A program made the translations under genes and the position numbers. Below are positions 54,318-63,734 of a stretch of 64,000 nucleotides of DNA, piece by piece. The stretch's first letter is position 1, and each line of letters begins with the position of its first letter. Where the stretch lies: contig NZ_JAOUSF010000001.1 in assembly GCF_025660475.1 (NCBI RefSeq), positions 620,001-684,000 on the forward strand, written 5' to 3'. Under the pieces are notes generated by a model. That model was not told where the DNA came from. It was given only the letters and a program-made list of their open reading frames with translations, and searched no databases. This stretch comes from Perspicuibacillus lycopersici (GTDB lineage: Bacteria; Bacillota; Bacilli; Bacillales; Caldibacillaceae).

Positions 54318-54911
54318 ATGAAAAAAACTATTTTCTCAAAAGCAGTGGCATTTACAGCAGCCTTTGGTCTTGTTGCTACAGCATTTAGTGCACAATCTTT
54401 TGCTGCTGAAACAACAGGCGAATCAACAACAACAATTACTGGCGGAAGTTTAACAGGTGGAGATATTCAATTCAATACTATTACTGGTACATTAGATGGT
54501 ACAAGAACTACAGGTGAAGCGAATTGGAATATTTCAAAAATTGTTAATGCTAGAGGAACTGGTGCAAGCTGGAGCTTACAGTTGACTCTTTCCCAATTTC
54601 AAGAAGTTGACTCCAGTGGTGCTGTTGTTTCAGATGGATATATATTTAATGAAAATTCGTTGAAAGTAAAAACATCACCAGTAATCACTCAGTTCGATGA
54701 CAGTTCTTCTAATCCTAGTGATATATCTACTGTAGCTACTGGGGTAGCTTTAGATACAGGTTCTCCAGTACAAATTATTTCAGCAGGTGAGAATGAAGGA
54801 ATGGGTTCTTTTGAGGTATCAGATTTAGGCGTTGAGCTTTCCATCCCTGCAAATGCTTACGCAAGAACATATAAAGCAACTGCAACTGTAACACTTAACG
54901 AAACTCCTTAA
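54318..54911 (+). CDS. WxL-domain cell-surface protein
   Basis: This 197-residue exported protein has a signal peptide cut after SFAA (about residue 30). The mature part is nearly all WxL domain: the W-x-L at 85-87 in TGASWSLQLTLSQF and the distal YKATATVTL strand near the C-terminus. WxL domains bind peptidoglycan non-covalently and are best known in enterococci and lactobacilli. It has strong AGGAGG before the ATG. A terminator-like hairpin separates it from the DUF916/DUF3324 gene, its usual partner, which suggests higher expression of this gene. Confidence 0.85.
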   Translation: MKKTIFSKAVAFTAAFGLVATAFSAQSFAAETTGESTTTITGGSLTGGDIQFNTITGTLDGTRTTGEANWNISKIVNARGTGASWSLQLTLSQFQEVDSSGAVVSDGYIFNENSLKVKTSPVITQFDDSSSNPSDISTVATGVALDTGSPVQIISAGENEGMGSFEVSDLGVELSIPANAYARTYKATATVTLNETP

Positions 54912-54939
54912 TTTTCATTATTAATGGTTAATTTTCAGG

Positions 54940-54969
54940 AAGTCCTCCAATACTAAGGGGGACTTTTTT
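54940..54969 (+). terminator. Intercistronic terminator/attenuator in the WxL locus
   Basis: AAGTCCTCC (54940-54948) pairs with GGGGGACTT (54957-54965), including one T-G pair, followed by TTTTT. It lies 29 bases after the WxL gene and 17 before the partner gene. Confidence 0.8.
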
Positions 54970-54985
54970 AATTAGGAGTGATGAA

Positions 54986-56068
54986 ATGAAATACATACAA
55001 TGCTTTTGGATTTTATTCGCTTTTCTTTTCTTATCCTTCCCAACTTTAATGGTTTATGCAGCAGAAAACGAAAATGATTTTGCCTTTAGAGTGGAACCAG
55101 TTTTTCCTGCATCTCAAATTGACAATAAAGGCTATTACCATTTTAAAGGGATACCCAATCAAGCAATAGTTTTACAAGCAAGAGTAATCAACGATAGTAA
55201 TAGCCCATTGACAGTAACTATCAGTAGCTTTAACGCATATAGCGGTGAACAAGGAATTGTTTATCAAGAGAAAACTACTGCCGAAGGTACTAGTATTACG
55301 AATGAACATTATCAGTTTATTCCCTATGTTACTACCCCAAGCGAGATAGAACTTGGACCATTGGAATCAAAAGTTATTGATTTTACCGTCAATATTCCGG
55401 ATATTACTGGTACTTTACTCGGCAGCATCGAATTTCGTGTATTTAAAGGAACAGAATCCGTTTCTGGAGAAGATGAAAATTCTAAATTTCTAATTGATCA
55501 ATATCGTGCAGTAAACATAGGTGTGCAAGTAGATATTACGGATGTAGTACCAACTTCTACTATTACGGTCACTAAGCCTATTTATTCGCCAACACTAACG
55601 GCAATCATGCTCCCACTAGAAAATAAACAGCCTGTTATTTTACCAAATATTACAGGGACATATAAGATAACAAAAAAGGGTGATGAAAATTTTCTACAAG
55701 AGGGCGAAATATCCGAGTTTAAAATGGCACCTATGACTACTTTTCAATATCCGTTTAGATGGGCAAATGAGACATTGGCCGCTGGTACATATACACTTAA
55801 TGTCACTTTTAATATAAATGGGAGCAATCAATCATTTGAGGATACAATCACAATTGAAAATAATGATATTGAAGAAACACAACAGAAAATGGAAGCAAGA
55901 GGAGAAATCCAACTGGAAACCAATCCATTTCCATGGATATGGGCAATCATTGGTAGCGTAGTTGTGTTGCTACTGCTTGTCTTAGTTTTTATATTGGGTA
56001 GCAATAAAAAGAAAAAGAAGAAAAGCAGAAAAGATCGCAAATATCCTGGACAGTTTCCGGATAATTGA
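54986..56068 (+). CDS. WxL-interacting protein, DUF916-DUF3324, membrane-anchored
   Basis: This 360-residue protein has a signal peptide (about 1-25), then DUF916 (about 30-155) and DUF3324 (about 170-295). A membrane helix follows (about 315-335) and then a Lys-rich cytoplasmic tail. In known WxL clusters these proteins bind peptidoglycan and WxL proteins and tether them to the membrane. Segments such as FRVEPVFPASQIDNKGYYHF and RVINDSNSPLTVTIS are typical of DUF916. TTAGGAG precedes the ATG. With the gene before it this is a minimal two-gene WxL system; classical loci have several WxL and CscA/B/C-type genes. Confidence 0.88.
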   Translation: MKYIQCFWILFAFLFLSFPTLMVYAAENENDFAFRVEPVFPASQIDNKGYYHFKGIPNQAIVLQARVINDSNSPLTVTISSFNAYSGEQGIVYQEKTTAEGTSITNEHYQFIPYVTTPSEIELGPLESKVIDFTVNIPDITGTLLGSIEFRVFKGTESVSGEDENSKFLIDQYRAVNIGVQVDITDVVPTSTITVTKPIYSPTLTAIMLPLENKQPVILPNITGTYKITKKGDENFLQEGEISEFKMAPMTTFQYPFRWANETLAAGTYTLNVTFNINGSNQSFEDTITIENNDIEETQQKMEARGEIQLETNPFPWIWAIIGSVVVLLLLVLVFILGSNKKKKKKSRKDRKYPGQFPDN

Positions 56069-56304
56069 TGCATATAAACATACTAAACTTAGTGGGTACG
56101 TTCAGTGATGATGCACTTTACCCACTATTTTTCTATATGTTTGACCAACGATTATGTATGACCTAACGATTCCTATTTATTAAATATTTTAATAAGTACT
56201 GCTACTACTTATACACGAGTATTCAAAGACGACTATTACGAACAGTATGATAAAATTCATTTCCACAGTTCTTGTTTCTTACAATAAGTTTCAACCGCAA
56301 AGCT

Positions 56305-56347
56305 AAATAAGCAGAATTTTTCTTAAAGAGAAAACTTCTGCTTATTT
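56305..56347 (-). terminator. Terminator of the DUF3231 gene
   Basis: AAATAAGCAGAA (56305-56316) pairs perfectly with TTCTGCTTATTT (56336-56347), directly after the DUF3231 stop on the minus strand. It may also serve the WxL locus. Confidence 0.75.
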
Positions 56348-56350
56348 ATA

Positions 56351-57370
56351 TTAACGCGGTTTTTCTTCCGCTAAATTTTTCCGATCCATTGCTTTTGGTG
56401 GTTGTTCTAACCATTGATTCTTTATCATGAAATCTGTCCAATTTTCCACAAACTTTAGATCTTCAAGTATAAATTGTTCGTATTTCACAATTAAATCGGA
56501 GCGCATCGTTGTCCCCATCCCAGCACCATAATAGGCTATAGCTGTATTAAACAAAAATCCGGTCATATACATCATCAATTTATCGGAAAATGGAGGAATG
56601 GTAGAACTCGTAACCTCAGCGTCCAAAATAGGTGGTGCTGGTAAATTATCCGTTGTTAAAATATGACTGAATGTATCAATATGCTTCTCTTTCACTTTAA
56701 TACCGTTAGCCAATATCTTTTTAGCCTCTGACGATTTTACTACTTGATGGAATCCAATTAATAATGCCTTCGTCACAATACTCTTCTCTAAATTAAAAAA
56801 GATATTACTAATTTCACTACCATTTAATGCCCTTTTATCTTGGAAAAATCCATCAAAAAAATTTGCCGTTTTAATAAAATCGATTCCAACTGGGATTGGT
56901 AGTGATGGTGGTCGATTATAAAGTCCTTTCGCTAGTAACAATTCAATGGTTTGATTAAAAAGTTGGATTCCGAAATTTATTTTATCCTGATAAAACTGTC
57001 GCATATCCTGGCGTGTTGAAACCGTTAACGCAATCGAATATGCTGATAATCCATGAATGCTCATCTCATGAAGAAATTTCAAGCTAAAATTATCCGTAAA
57101 TAATTTCTGCGTATCCAAATGCACATCCTGCTCCGTGAATCCTTGAGGAATCGGATATCCTATCCTCTCAAAAATAGCTTTAATCTCTTGCAAATTTTTA
57201 TTTGCTTGTGAAGTAGCCCCTTGAAATAATTCCTTCAGTTCGCTATTTACTTCCTCGATATGCTTTAACAAATAACTGTTTATTCGAAGGTTTAATGACT
57301 CAGATTGATAATGTGTCCATAAACTTGTAATTTCAGGACCAGTTAATTCCGGATTATGTTCTGTTTCCAT
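56351..57370 (-). CDS. DUF3231 family protein
   Basis: The ATG at 57370 follows GGAGGG and gives 339 residues; two in-frame ATGs at 57385 and 57382 lie upstream but would overlap that site. The protein is helical, with a twofold repeat of a ferritin-like four-helix domain: LTGPEITSLWTHYQSESLN opens the first half, ALNGSEISNIFFNLEKSI the second. Both then carry HEMSIHGLSAYSIAL-type helices. DUF3231 proteins are common in spore formers and some are linked to the spore coat, but the function is unsettled. It is a single gene with terminator. Confidence 0.85.
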   Translation of the reverse strand: METEHNPELTGPEITSLWTHYQSESLNLRINSYLLKHIEEVNSELKELFQGATSQANKNLQEIKAIFERIGYPIPQGFTEQDVHLDTQKLFTDNFSLKFLHEMSIHGLSAYSIALTVSTRQDMRQFYQDKINFGIQLFNQTIELLLAKGLYNRPPSLPIPVGIDFIKTANFFDGFFQDKRALNGSEISNIFFNLEKSIVTKALLIGFHQVVKSSEAKKILANGIKVKEKHIDTFSHILTTDNLPAPPILDAEVTSSTIPPFSDKLMMYMTGFLFNTAIAYYGAGMGTTMRSDLIVKYEQFILEDLKFVENWTDFMIKNQWLEQPPKAMDRKNLAEEKPR

Positions 57371-57541
57371 AGTACCCTCCATCATATATAACGACTACCT
57401 TTCAGTTTACTTTCGCGAATAGTTAATAAAACTCCTAATGCTATTAGCTTTTCCGAAATTTTTATGCATATGCCATAAATTTCTATAAACGAAATAAAAA
57501 GATTGCTTACATATAGCAATTTATCAATCCAGTTAACGCCA

Positions 57542-57578
57542 TAAAAAAGCCAATGCTTGTAAAAATCAAAGCATTGGC
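57542..57578 (-). terminator. Terminator of the DUF624/sugar importer operon
   Basis: GCCAATGCTT (57549-57558) pairs perfectly with AAGCATTGGC (57569-57578), followed by TTTTTT on the minus strand. Confidence 0.92.
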
Positions 57579-57593
57579 CAGATCTTCCAACGA

Positions 57594-58214
57594 TCATTCA
57601 TATTTAGAAAATATCCTTCGGAAAATAAAGGAATTCAAAAACGCTAAGAAAGAGAAACCTCCAAAAGTAAAAACATATAGCCCTGTTAAAAATCCAATTG
57701 GTGAAGAAAAAACAAATATTAAAGGAACAAAGTTCATAACAAACAATAATAGCAAATATGGGAAATTAGAAATAGCTAATAGTAGAGAATTTAATATTGC
57801 TTTTCTTAACGTATCAACATACCTTGCAATATAAGGAAAAATAAACAAGGAAATACATAAATAAACAAAGCAAAACGTTAGCAGCACGCTCGCAAGAAAT
57901 ATTTTAGGAATTCCACTCAATCGTACGAATAGATGATAATCTATAAAAATTAATAAACCACCCATCAAGAGTAGCAGCCATAATATGGTGCTTTGCTTAA
58001 AATTCCTTTTAAACGCGATAAAATAATCACGTACTATATATCTATCTTCCCCGCGTACAATTTTTTGTGTGACGGAATACAAGGCTGTACTAGCTGTACC
58101 AATCGTAATAATTGGTAAACTAGTGATAATGAATAACATGTTTAATATAAAAATATCCACTATTTTAGCCAAAAAATTTACTAACGGATTTTCTAAAGAA
58201 AATAAATGCTGCAA
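57594..58214 (-). CDS. DUF624 membrane protein, YesL-like
   Basis: This 206-residue protein has about five membrane helices. It starts at a TTG after AGGGGTGGG. The segment MLFIITSLPIITIGTASTALYSV is the DUF624 hallmark, and GEDRYIVRDYFIAFKRNFKQS follows. Such proteins (B. subtilis YesL) are encoded with LplABC-type importers and YesM/YesN regulators; their role is unknown. Here it is the last gene of the importer operon, 108 bp after the binding-protein gene, and a strong terminator follows. Confidence 0.85.
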   Translation of the reverse strand: MQHLFSLENPLVNFLAKIVDIFILNMLFIITSLPIITIGTASTALYSVTQKIVRGEDRYIVRDYFIAFKRNFKQSTILWLLLLMGGLLIFIDYHLFVRLSGIPKIFLASVLLTFCFVYLCISLFIFPYIARYVDTLRKAILNSLLLAISNFPYLLLLFVMNFVPLIFVFSSPIGFLTGLYVFTFGGFSFLAFLNSFIFRRIFSKYE

Positions 58215-58322
58215 TTTTTCCCACCCCTACAAATTGATTTCTTTTTTCCCTATTTACTTCTAGAAAATAACAGCCGGTTCAAGTTCCGACTGTTATTTCC
58301 CATATTTGCTTGCAATAGCCAA

Positions 58323-59888
58323 TTAGTTGCCGCTATTTAGTGCTTCTTGGTATCGATCAAATGCTGATTGTTGAATTTCCATATATTCTTCAAATCCCAT
58401 TTGATTTAACTGATCTAAATAGTCATCCCATTCTTCAGTAGCTCCACCTTCTACTACCCATTTTGCCTGCATGGAATATACATAATTTTCAATATCAACC
58501 TTTAATGTATTTAATCGTTGCAATTCTTCCACTGTAAAGTTAACACTTGGATATTGATCTCTAACATACATATTAATTTCTTTATCTAATGCAAGCTTCA
58601 ATCCATCTCCACTATCTGTTGGCAATGTCACTTTGTCATTGAATCCTTCGCTTACATATTTAGGTCCAAAATCACGGAAGGAATTTACCCATGCAAATGT
58701 ATCAGCAGATTCTCCTTCTGGTGCATCAAGTACTGTGTAAGTGCCATCATCATTCTTCTCTACGCCAACACCAAAGGAACCATAAAATGTTTGAATACTT
58801 GCATCTTCTGTGTAAAATTTATCGGCAAATTGTAAAATTTTCGCTGGATCCTCTGCTGCTGTTGTAATCATAAGTTCATTTCTTGAATATGTTTCCGCAT
58901 CTGAAATAACATATTTTTGTCCATCTGGACCTGTTAAAGGTGGTAATGCAACATATTCGTCTTGATTTGGACCAAATGTTGCGTCTGCAGTCCAACCAAC
59001 AGCAACACCAACTAGGGAAACATCTTCATTTTTACGTTTGGCATCACTCATAGAAGTATCTTCTGTAAACAATTCTTGGTCAATTAAGCCATCTACATAT
59101 GCTTCGTGCATCCACTCAATACCTTCACGATAAGCTTCTTCTGTTGCCAAGAATGTTGGTTTTCCATCTTTTAATGCCATATATCCTTGTTTATCACTAC
59201 CTCTTGTTAAACCAAATGGTAAGATGAAACTAAAGACATTATTTGCATTTCCTGCACCATATGGAATTTCATCATTTGGATCACCATTTCCATTAGCGTC
59301 CTGTTCTTTAAATGCTTTTAATACATCATAAAATTCTTCATATGTTTCTGGCATAGCTAATCCTAAGTTATCCAACCATTTTTGGTTAATAAATAATTGG
59401 TTTCCTGTTAATGGTCGTAATGGTAATTTTTTCGGTAAGCTATAAATATGACCATCTGGAGATGTTACAATGGCGCGTAATGTTGGATCTTCTTCAAACG
59501 CTTTCATTAAGTTTGGCATATTTTCTTCTATTAAATCTTCAAGTGGAATAAACACTCCTTGATTTTGTGCGATATCTGCATCTGTTAAGGTGATAGAACC
59601 CCAAAATGCATCTGGTAAATCGCCACCTACCATTAATACTGATTTTTTATCTCCCCATTCTGAATTTAAGTAAACATCCCAATCAATAGAAATGCCAACT
59701 TCTTTTTCGGTTTCCTCAACAAAACCTTTTAGAAAATCATCGCCCCAATCCGACCAACGGACAGTCGCTATTTTCACGGATCCATCATCTTCTTCAGACC
59801 CACCTGCTGAATTTTTATTACAACCAACTAACAAGCTGGCAACTAATGTGAAAGCGATTAAAATAAGTAATAGCTTTTTCTTAAACAT
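58323..59888 (-). CDS. Carbohydrate-binding lipoprotein, LplA-like
   Basis: This 521-residue extracellular solute-binding protein is anchored by the lipid on C23 (LLVGC). It belongs to the large family-1 group seen in LplA/YtcQ systems. Segments such as DANGNGDPNDEIPYGAG resemble an EF-hand-like calcium loop found in this group, and ALPPLTGPDGQKYVISDAETYSRN is also typical. It would present an oligosaccharide, perhaps pectin- or glycan-derived, to the permeases encoded upstream. The ligand cannot be read from sequence. The ATG follows GGGGGAAAG. Confidence 0.88.
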   Translation of the reverse strand: MFKKKLLLILIAFTLVASLLVGCNKNSAGGSEEDDGSVKIATVRWSDWGDDFLKGFVEETEKEVGISIDWDVYLNSEWGDKKSVLMVGGDLPDAFWGSITLTDADIAQNQGVFIPLEDLIEENMPNLMKAFEEDPTLRAIVTSPDGHIYSLPKKLPLRPLTGNQLFINQKWLDNLGLAMPETYEEFYDVLKAFKEQDANGNGDPNDEIPYGAGNANNVFSFILPFGLTRGSDKQGYMALKDGKPTFLATEEAYREGIEWMHEAYVDGLIDQELFTEDTSMSDAKRKNEDVSLVGVAVGWTADATFGPNQDEYVALPPLTGPDGQKYVISDAETYSRNELMITTAAEDPAKILQFADKFYTEDASIQTFYGSFGVGVEKNDDGTYTVLDAPEGESADTFAWVNSFRDFGPKYVSEGFNDKVTLPTDSGDGLKLALDKEINMYVRDQYPSVNFTVEELQRLNTLKVDIENYVYSMQAKWVVEGGATEEWDDYLDQLNQMGFEEYMEIQQSAFDRYQEALNSGN

Positions 59889-59901
59889 ACTTTCTTTCCC
59901 C

Positions 59902-60822
59902 CTATTCTTTTAATGAACCAATCATAACGCCTTGGTTGAAGTATTTTTGTAAAAATGGATATAAACACATAATTGGAACCGTCGAAATTACAATGGCAGC
60001 ATACTTCATCATTTCTGATAATCTCCTCAATTCTGCTGCTAAATCACCTGAGGCAGTTCCTAGTAATGACTGATTAGAAATTAATATTCTTCTAAGAATT
60101 AACTGTAATGGCTGTAAATTTTCATTAGAAATATAAATTAAAGCATTAAACCATGAATTCCAAATTCCAACTGCAGTCCAAAGACCAATTACTGCTAAAA
60201 TTGCCTTTGAAAGCGGTAGAATCATCGTAAAGAAGTATCGAATAGTTCCGCAACCATCCACCTGTGCCGCTTCCCATAAACCTTCTGGAATACTATTATT
60301 AAAAAACGTCCTTGCCACAATGATGTTATAACATGAAACCGAAAATGGTAATACCATTACCCAGAACGTATCGAGTAATCCAAAATCTTTCACTACGAGA
60401 TACGTAGGTACTAATCCTCCACCAATAAACATTGGAATAATAAAGATAATCGAGAGCCACTTTCTTCCGAATAAATCTTTCCGAGATAGTGCATACCCTG
60501 CTGGAATATTAACAGCTAAGGCAATTAATGTTCCAACAATAGTATAAATAATTGTATTAAGATAGCCGCGCCATATTTGTTCCTGTTTCATGAGCTCGAT
60601 GTAACCATCTAACTTCCACTCTTTTGGCCATAACCATACATTCCCATTTGCTACATCCGCCGGATTACTAAAGGAGGCAATAATGATGAACCAGAGCGGA
60701 TAAATAATTAACACCATCATAAGAATTGCGATTCCATATACAGAAATATCAAAAATTCTATCCTTCCAGTTCTTATGAGGTTTCCTGTTTTTCGCCCTAC
60801 TGATTTTTAATGATAATTCCAC
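59902..60822 (-). CDS. Carbohydrate ABC permease, LplC/YtcP-like
   Basis: This 306-residue permease starts at GTG after GGTGA. It has six membrane helices. The ATPase-docking loop is EAAQVDGCGTIRYFFTMILPLSKAI, the EAA motif of MalG-type permeases. The C-terminus FNQGVMIGSLKE is characteristic of the LplC group. It lies 13 bp before the binding-protein gene and 15 bp after the other permease gene. No ATPase gene is in the operon. Confidence 0.9.
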   Translation of the reverse strand: MELSLKISRAKNRKPHKNWKDRIFDISVYGIAILMMVLIIYPLWFIIIASFSNPADVANGNVWLWPKEWKLDGYIELMKQEQIWRGYLNTIIYTIVGTLIALAVNIPAGYALSRKDLFGRKWLSIIFIIPMFIGGGLVPTYLVVKDFGLLDTFWVMVLPFSVSCYNIIVARTFFNNSIPEGLWEAAQVDGCGTIRYFFTMILPLSKAILAVIGLWTAVGIWNSWFNALIYISNENLQPLQLILRRILISNQSLLGTASGDLAAELRRLSEMMKYAAIVISTVPIMCLYPFLQKYFNQGVMIGSLKE

Positions 60823-60837
60823 CTTTTCACCTCACCT

Positions 60838-61803
60838 CTATAACAAGCTTGTTTTCGTTAGCTTCTTGGATATCCAATTCACTAAAAGAAGGATTGCTAA
60901 ATTGACTACTGTATTAAATAATCCAATAGCGGTTGACAGGCTATACTGGAAATTTTGCAATCCTACTTTATAAACATAGGTTGAAATAATTTCACTGCCA
61001 GTTAAGTTTAATGGATTTTGCAGTAATAGTACCTTTTCAAAGCCAACACTTAAAAGACTTCCTGCCCGTAATATTAGTAATATCATAGCCGTAGGTATTA
61101 ATAATGGTAGATCAATATGAAGAATCTTTTGCATTTTGCTAGCGCCATCCATAGTTGCCGCCTCATAATACGTTGGATCAATTGCAGATAACGCAGCTAA
61201 AAAGATAATACTGTCCCAACCAACATGCTGCCAGACATCACTCCAAACATAAACACTACTAAATAAAGAAGGATCGGATAAAACATTAGGCATTTCTATA
61301 CCAAATAATCCTAAAAAATTTGCAACCAACCCATTGCTCGGGGATAAGAATATTAATATCATCCCACACATTACCATCGTAGATATAAAATGCGGTAAGT
61401 AGGTTGTTACTTGAAATACCTTTTTAAACATTCCAATCCGTATTTGGTTACAAAGTAATGCCAATGCAATTGGTAATGGAAATCCTACTAAAACACTGTA
61501 CAAGCTAATCACTAATGTGTTTTTTAATGTAAGATCAAATTGATAGGAATGAAAATATTGAATAAAGTGCTTAAACCCAACCCAAGGACTTTCCAATATT
61601 CCTAATGCAGGAGAATAGTCTTTAAATGCCATAACTAACCCATACATAGGTATATACGTAAAACAAACTAATAAAATCAGTGATGGCAGCAGCAACACAT
61701 ATAATGGTCCACTTTTCTTAAACTGCTTCATCCGTTTAGTCCTTTTTGTTTGGGAAGGTAAAACTGTCGGTGCAATATTTTGCTGCGTCACAATATTTTT
61801 CAA
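60838..61803 (-). CDS. Carbohydrate ABC permease, LplB/YteP-like
   Basis: This 321-residue permease is the first gene of the operon and starts at TTG after AAGGAGG. It has a basic N-terminus and six membrane helices. Its EAA loop is YYEAATMDGASKMQKILHIDLPLL and it ends WISKKLTKTSLL, both typical of the LplB group. With the LplC-like permease it forms the channel; in B. subtilis such pairs are powered by the shared ATPase MsmX. The promoter upstream carries a cre-like site. Confidence 0.9.
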   Translation of the reverse strand: MKNIVTQQNIAPTVLPSQTKRTKRMKQFKKSGPLYVLLLPSLILLVCFTYIPMYGLVMAFKDYSPALGILESPWVGFKHFIQYFHSYQFDLTLKNTLVISLYSVLVGFPLPIALALLCNQIRIGMFKKVFQVTTYLPHFISTMVMCGMILIFLSPSNGLVANFLGLFGIEMPNVLSDPSLFSSVYVWSDVWQHVGWDSIIFLAALSAIDPTYYEAATMDGASKMQKILHIDLPLLIPTAMILLILRAGSLLSVGFEKVLLLQNPLNLTGSEIISTYVYKVGLQNFQYSLSTAIGLFNTVVNLAILLLVNWISKKLTKTSLL

Positions 61804-61831
61804 ATATTACCCTCCTTTCTTTGATATAATC

Positions 61832-61860
61832 ATTATATGAAAACGCATTCAATCCTAAAT
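61832..61860 (-). promoter_or_regulatory. Importer promoter overlapped by a cre site
   Basis: On the minus strand a perfect -10 TATAAT (complement of 61832-61837) has a poor -35 17 bases upstream, as expected for an activator-dependent promoter. TGAAAACGCATTCA (61838-61851, plus strand) is a close match to the CcpA cre consensus and fills the spacer, which predicts glucose repression. Confidence 0.65.
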
Positions 61861-62027
61861 AGAAGAAAACAGACCTTGATTTATTACTAAACGGCAAACT
61901 TTTTTCTATTTTCCTTCGGAATATAACACTATTCCGTTTAAATTTTTCCGTTTAAATCTGAATAATGTTATTTTGCATGCACATCTTTACCTATCCTATT
62001 TATTTCAGGAAATTGGGAGTTGGTTTA

Positions 62028-63734
62028 ATGAAAATACCAGACAAAAATTCCTCTCATTCTATTAATTATTATTCGAAAGTATTAGTAGTAGTTATTATTA
62101 CTGTATTATTAATTAATGTCTTTGTGAGCATATTAACAATTTCTATTACACGACAGCAAAGTATTGAAAATATTACGAATACAATTAATCTCTACTTAAA
62201 ACAAGTACAGCAAAAGTTTAATTCAGTCGAACATTTTATGATATGGACTGTATTGAACGAACCATTAATTGATGATATTAATGATGCAAAGGATTATTAT
62301 GAATTCGCCGATAGCATTGACAATTTCCGTTCACGTGTCATTGATTATCAATATTCTACTGGTGAAGAATATCAATTTTTCTTATTACTAAAAAAGGAAA
62401 ACTACTTTTTTAATAGTTCTCCCATTAATGTGAATTATTCTGAGTATCTTAAGATTAAAGATTACTTCCTAAGTGAAATAGAAAAATTCCAAAGCTATGA
62501 GAATATGAAAACATGGAAAACATTTGAATTAAATAATAACTATTACCTATACCACTTAATAGATTATGAGGATCGCGTGTTTATTTCGTTAATATCTGTA
62601 AATGATATTTTATTACCGTTAAAGGATATCAACTTAGGGAATAAAGGTGCCATTATAATGGAAAATGATGCAGGGACATATCTTACAAATGCAACAGAAG
62701 AGCTGTCCTTACAAAATAATACTCAAAAGCCATTAGCTATTAGCTATCTTCGCTTTAAGGAGAAAGAAATTGATTTACCATTTTCATTACATGTGTATGT
62801 CGACAATGTAAGTGCTTTTAAAAGGATTATGATTGCACAGCTTTCCTTAACATTCGCAACGGTTGTCATCAGTATTATTTTAATTATGATCTTAATCTAC
62901 ATTAAGAATAAGCTTCTCTACCCGATACAGGCATTTTCGAATAACCTGTCAAAAATCAACGACAGTAATGAGGCAATCGATTTTAATAATAGTAATATTA
63001 AGGAACTTGAACAAGCAAATGTACAATTCAAGGATTTGATAAAAGAAATTAGGAAATTAAAGATTAATATATATGAGCAAGAGTTGGAGAAGCAAAATAT
63101 TCAAATGGATTTTATGAAACTCCAAATCAAGCCACATTTTTATATTAATTGTTTAACGACAATCTATAGCATGGCTCAATTAGAAATGTATAAGGAAATA
63201 CAAGAAATGACATTATCTACCTCCAAGTACTTCCGTTATTTGTTTCAAACAAAGCAAAACTTTGTAAAATTAGAAAAAGAATTAGACCATATTAATGACT
63301 ATTTAGCCATACAGAAATTACTCCATGGTCCAACATTTACCTTTGAACGATATGTGGAAAATGGCGTGGAAAACGCCAAAATCCCTCCACTTGTCTTACA
63401 AACATTTATTGAAAATTCAATTAAACATATTCGTTCATATGATAAACAAATTAAAATTACATTGCGAATTCAATCAGTAGAGAACGAAGGATTACTTAAA
63501 ATGGTAATAACCGATAATGGTCAAGGATTTCCGAAAGACATATTGGAGAAATTGCAGAACAATAAATCTTTATCCTCTGTAGACGGAAGTCATATTGGGA
63601 TTAATAATGTCATCTCCAGACTACAACTCTTATATTCTGAGAAATTTAAGATAGATTTTTCCAACGCCAAAACTGGTGGTGCGGTTGTTATGTTATTAAT
63701 ACCAAATGATGTATTTGAAGGAGTGGAAGTATGA
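62028..63734 (+). CDS. Sensor histidine kinase, YesM-like
   Basis: The ATG at 62028 follows GGGAG and gives 568 residues; the ATG at 61965 has no ribosome site. A membrane helix at about 12-30 and another near 265-285 enclose an extracellular sensor domain. HAMP follows, then the LytS/YesM-type kinase block, with phospho-acceptor His in IKPHFYINCLTT (usually QPHFLYN), a LQTFIENSIKHI N-box and TDNGQGFP. It overlaps the response regulator gene by 4 bases. It is divergent from the importer operon and probably senses its sugar outside the cell to switch the operon on. Confidence 0.9.
   Translation: MKIPDKNSSHSINYYSKVLVVVIITVLLINVFVSILTISITRQQSIENITNTINLYLKQVQQKFNSVEHFMIWTVLNEPLIDDINDAKDYYEFADSIDNFRSRVIDYQYSTGEEYQFFLLLKKENYFFNSSPINVNYSEYLKIKDYFLSEIEKFQSYENMKTWKTFELNNNYYLYHLIDYEDRVFISLISVNDILLPLKDINLGNKGAIIMENDAGTYLTNATEELSLQNNTQKPLAISYLRFKEKEIDLPFSLHVYVDNVSAFKRIMIAQLSLTFATVVISIILIMILIYIKNKLLYPIQAFSNNLSKINDSNEAIDFNNSNIKELEQANVQFKDLIKEIRKLKINIYEQELEKQNIQMDFMKLQIKPHFYINCLTTIYSMAQLEMYKEIQEMTLSTSKYFRYLFQTKQNFVKLEKELDHINDYLAIQKLLHGPTFTFERYVENGVENAKIPPLVLQTFIENSIKHIRSYDKQIKITLRIQSVENEGLLKMVITDNGQGFPKDILEKLQNNKSLSSVDGSHIGINNVISRLQLLYSEKFKIDFSNAKTGGAVVMLLIPNDVFEGVEV

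Noticed and set aside
56169-56176. Half of the shared palindrome (CGATTCCTA-like)
   Set aside because: Only one arm is present, it lies between convergent genes, and the GGTGATA block is absent.
57382-57597. 71-codon minus-strand frame between DUF624 and DUF3231 genes
   Set aside because: It spans a strong terminator and lacks a ribosome site.
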